A DNA stretch of 64,000 bases from Bacillus oleivorans. GTDB lineage: Bacteria; Bacillota; Bacilli; Bacillales; JC228. The stretch lies in contig NZ_OAOP01000001.1 in NCBI RefSeq assembly GCF_900207585.1, forward strand, positions 124,001 through 188,000, in the 5' to 3' direction. The position numbers were made by a program, and so were the translations under genes. This document shows positions 63,588 to 64,000 of this stretch, one piece after another (the first letter of the stretch is position 1; each line of letters begins with the position of its first letter). A model generated the notes under the pieces. It saw only the letters and a program-made list of their open reading frames with translations. It made no database searches and had not been told where the DNA came from.

Positions 63588-63935
63588 GTGAAACTGGTCA
63601 ACTTACGGAATGACTCGATCATTGCCGAACAGATTAATCCAGCCTATCCATTTTTCAAAAGGCTGCGGGGATTAATGTTTACGAAAAAACTGGACGAAGG
63701 TGTTGGCTTGCATATAAAACCCTGCCGATCAATCCACACATTCTTCATGAACTACACCATTGATGTTTTGTACTTAAATGAATCAAATGTCGTTGTAGCT
63801 ATTGACGAATCGCTCGAACCAGGGAAGGTCGGGAAGCTTTATTCAGATGCACATTCAGTCGTAGAGCTCCCAAAAGGAACAGTCCAAGAGACTGGAACCA
63901 AGGTAGGAGATGAGCTGCTTTTTAAAACAGCATGA
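63588..63935 (+). CDS. DUF192 family protein
   Basis: 115 residues. FKRLRGLMFTKKLDEGVGL and CRSIHTFFMNYTIDVLYLN are DUF192 signatures, with GKVGKLYSDAHSVVELPKGT completing the barrel. Function unknown; in Firmicutes DUF192 genes occur beside Flp/Tad pilus genes. No signal peptide. GTG 63588 follows GGAGG by seven bases. The c-di-GMP riboswitch immediately upstream predicts control by c-di-GMP, fitting a surface-attachment role. Confidence 0.85.
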   Translation: MKLVNLRNDSIIAEQINPAYPFFKRLRGLMFTKKLDEGVGLHIKPCRSIHTFFMNYTIDVLYLNESNVVVAIDESLEPGKVGKLYSDAHSVVELPKGTVQETGTKVGDELLFKTA

Positions 63936-63995
63936 GTCGGATACTCCTACAAGCATTTTAAAATAAAAAACATTTAAAATTGGAGGAATTTAAAA

Positions 63996-64000
63996 ATGGT
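63996..64000 (+). CDS. Start of a further gene, cut by the window edge
   Basis: TGGAGG (63981-63986) nine bases before ATG 63996 marks a new start 60 bp after the DUF192 stop. Only the first codons are visible. A small Flp-type pilin would fit the DUF192/riboswitch context, but that is a guess. Confidence 0.5.

Noticed and set aside
63394-63591. 65-codon frame between riboswitch and DUF192
   Set aside because: It overlaps the aptamer, antiterminator and terminator, whose pairing explains the sequence.

Overview
The window looks like chromosome from a spore-forming, low-GC Gram-positive bacterium of the family Bacillaceae. Ribosome binding sites are strong (AGGAGG type), U-tailed terminators are numerous, and many genes resemble Bacillus subtilis genes: nrnB, glgBCDA, aprX, ythAB, hutH, ykuS, yfmM, cotI/cotSA/cotS, ytcA/ytcC/ytdA, yhfW and yerO/swrC. 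Genes unusual for B. subtilis itself are a glutaminyl-tRNA synthetase, an oxygen-dependent coproporphyrinogen oxidase (HemF), an SDR-type threonine dehydrogenase and a QueA-like paralogue. No phage, transposase, plasmid gene, CRISPR array, rRNA or tRNA was seen.

Layout. 1-6.9 kb: 3' end of an SDR gene, a purine riboswitch ahead of adenine deaminase, a 213-bp tandem repeat, a peptide transporter, NrnB and RNase HI. 7-16 kb: glnS facing a glycogen block (GH15-like protein, glgB, glgC, glgD, glgA). 16-20 kb: a membrane protein, a VOC protein, AprX protease and an asparaginase. 20.7-29.4 kb: amidohydrolase with a probable transporter, a dicarboxylate/amino-acid symporter, a cyanide-insensitive bd-type oxidase and an ABC exporter. 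29.6-35.5 kb: MBL hydrolase with its TetR regulator behind twin operators, a split ThrE exporter, hemF, and hutH behind a possible attenuator. 35.6-43.3 kb: YuzL-like and YkuS proteins, a KinB-like kinase, threonine catabolism (kbl, SDR-type tdh), a TPR protein and an ABC-F ATPase.

43.6-53.8 kb is a spore-coat and coat-saccharide block: CotI-like kinase, CotSA, a degenerate CotS, a YtxO-like protein, an acidic Ser/Asp-repeat protein, a second CotSA-like glycosyltransferase, UDP-glucose dehydrogenase, a UTP-glucose-1-P uridylyltransferase, an L,D-transpeptidase and a DUF3231 protein. 54-60.3 kb: SRPBCC protein, YhfW oxidoreductase, and the divergent yerO/swrC efflux pair. 60.8-62.9 kb: a tight SDR / QueA-like / VOC operon. 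The window ends with a c-di-GMP-I riboswitch and terminator ahead of a DUF192 gene and the first codons of another gene.

The main non-coding signals are two riboswitches with readable expression platforms (purine at about 408-590; c-di-GMP at 63339-63567), palindromic operators at two TetR loci, and at least four families of dispersed intergenic repeats. The repeats occupy most gaps longer than 300 bp. Family assignments rest on recognition of the translated sequences; no database search was run.
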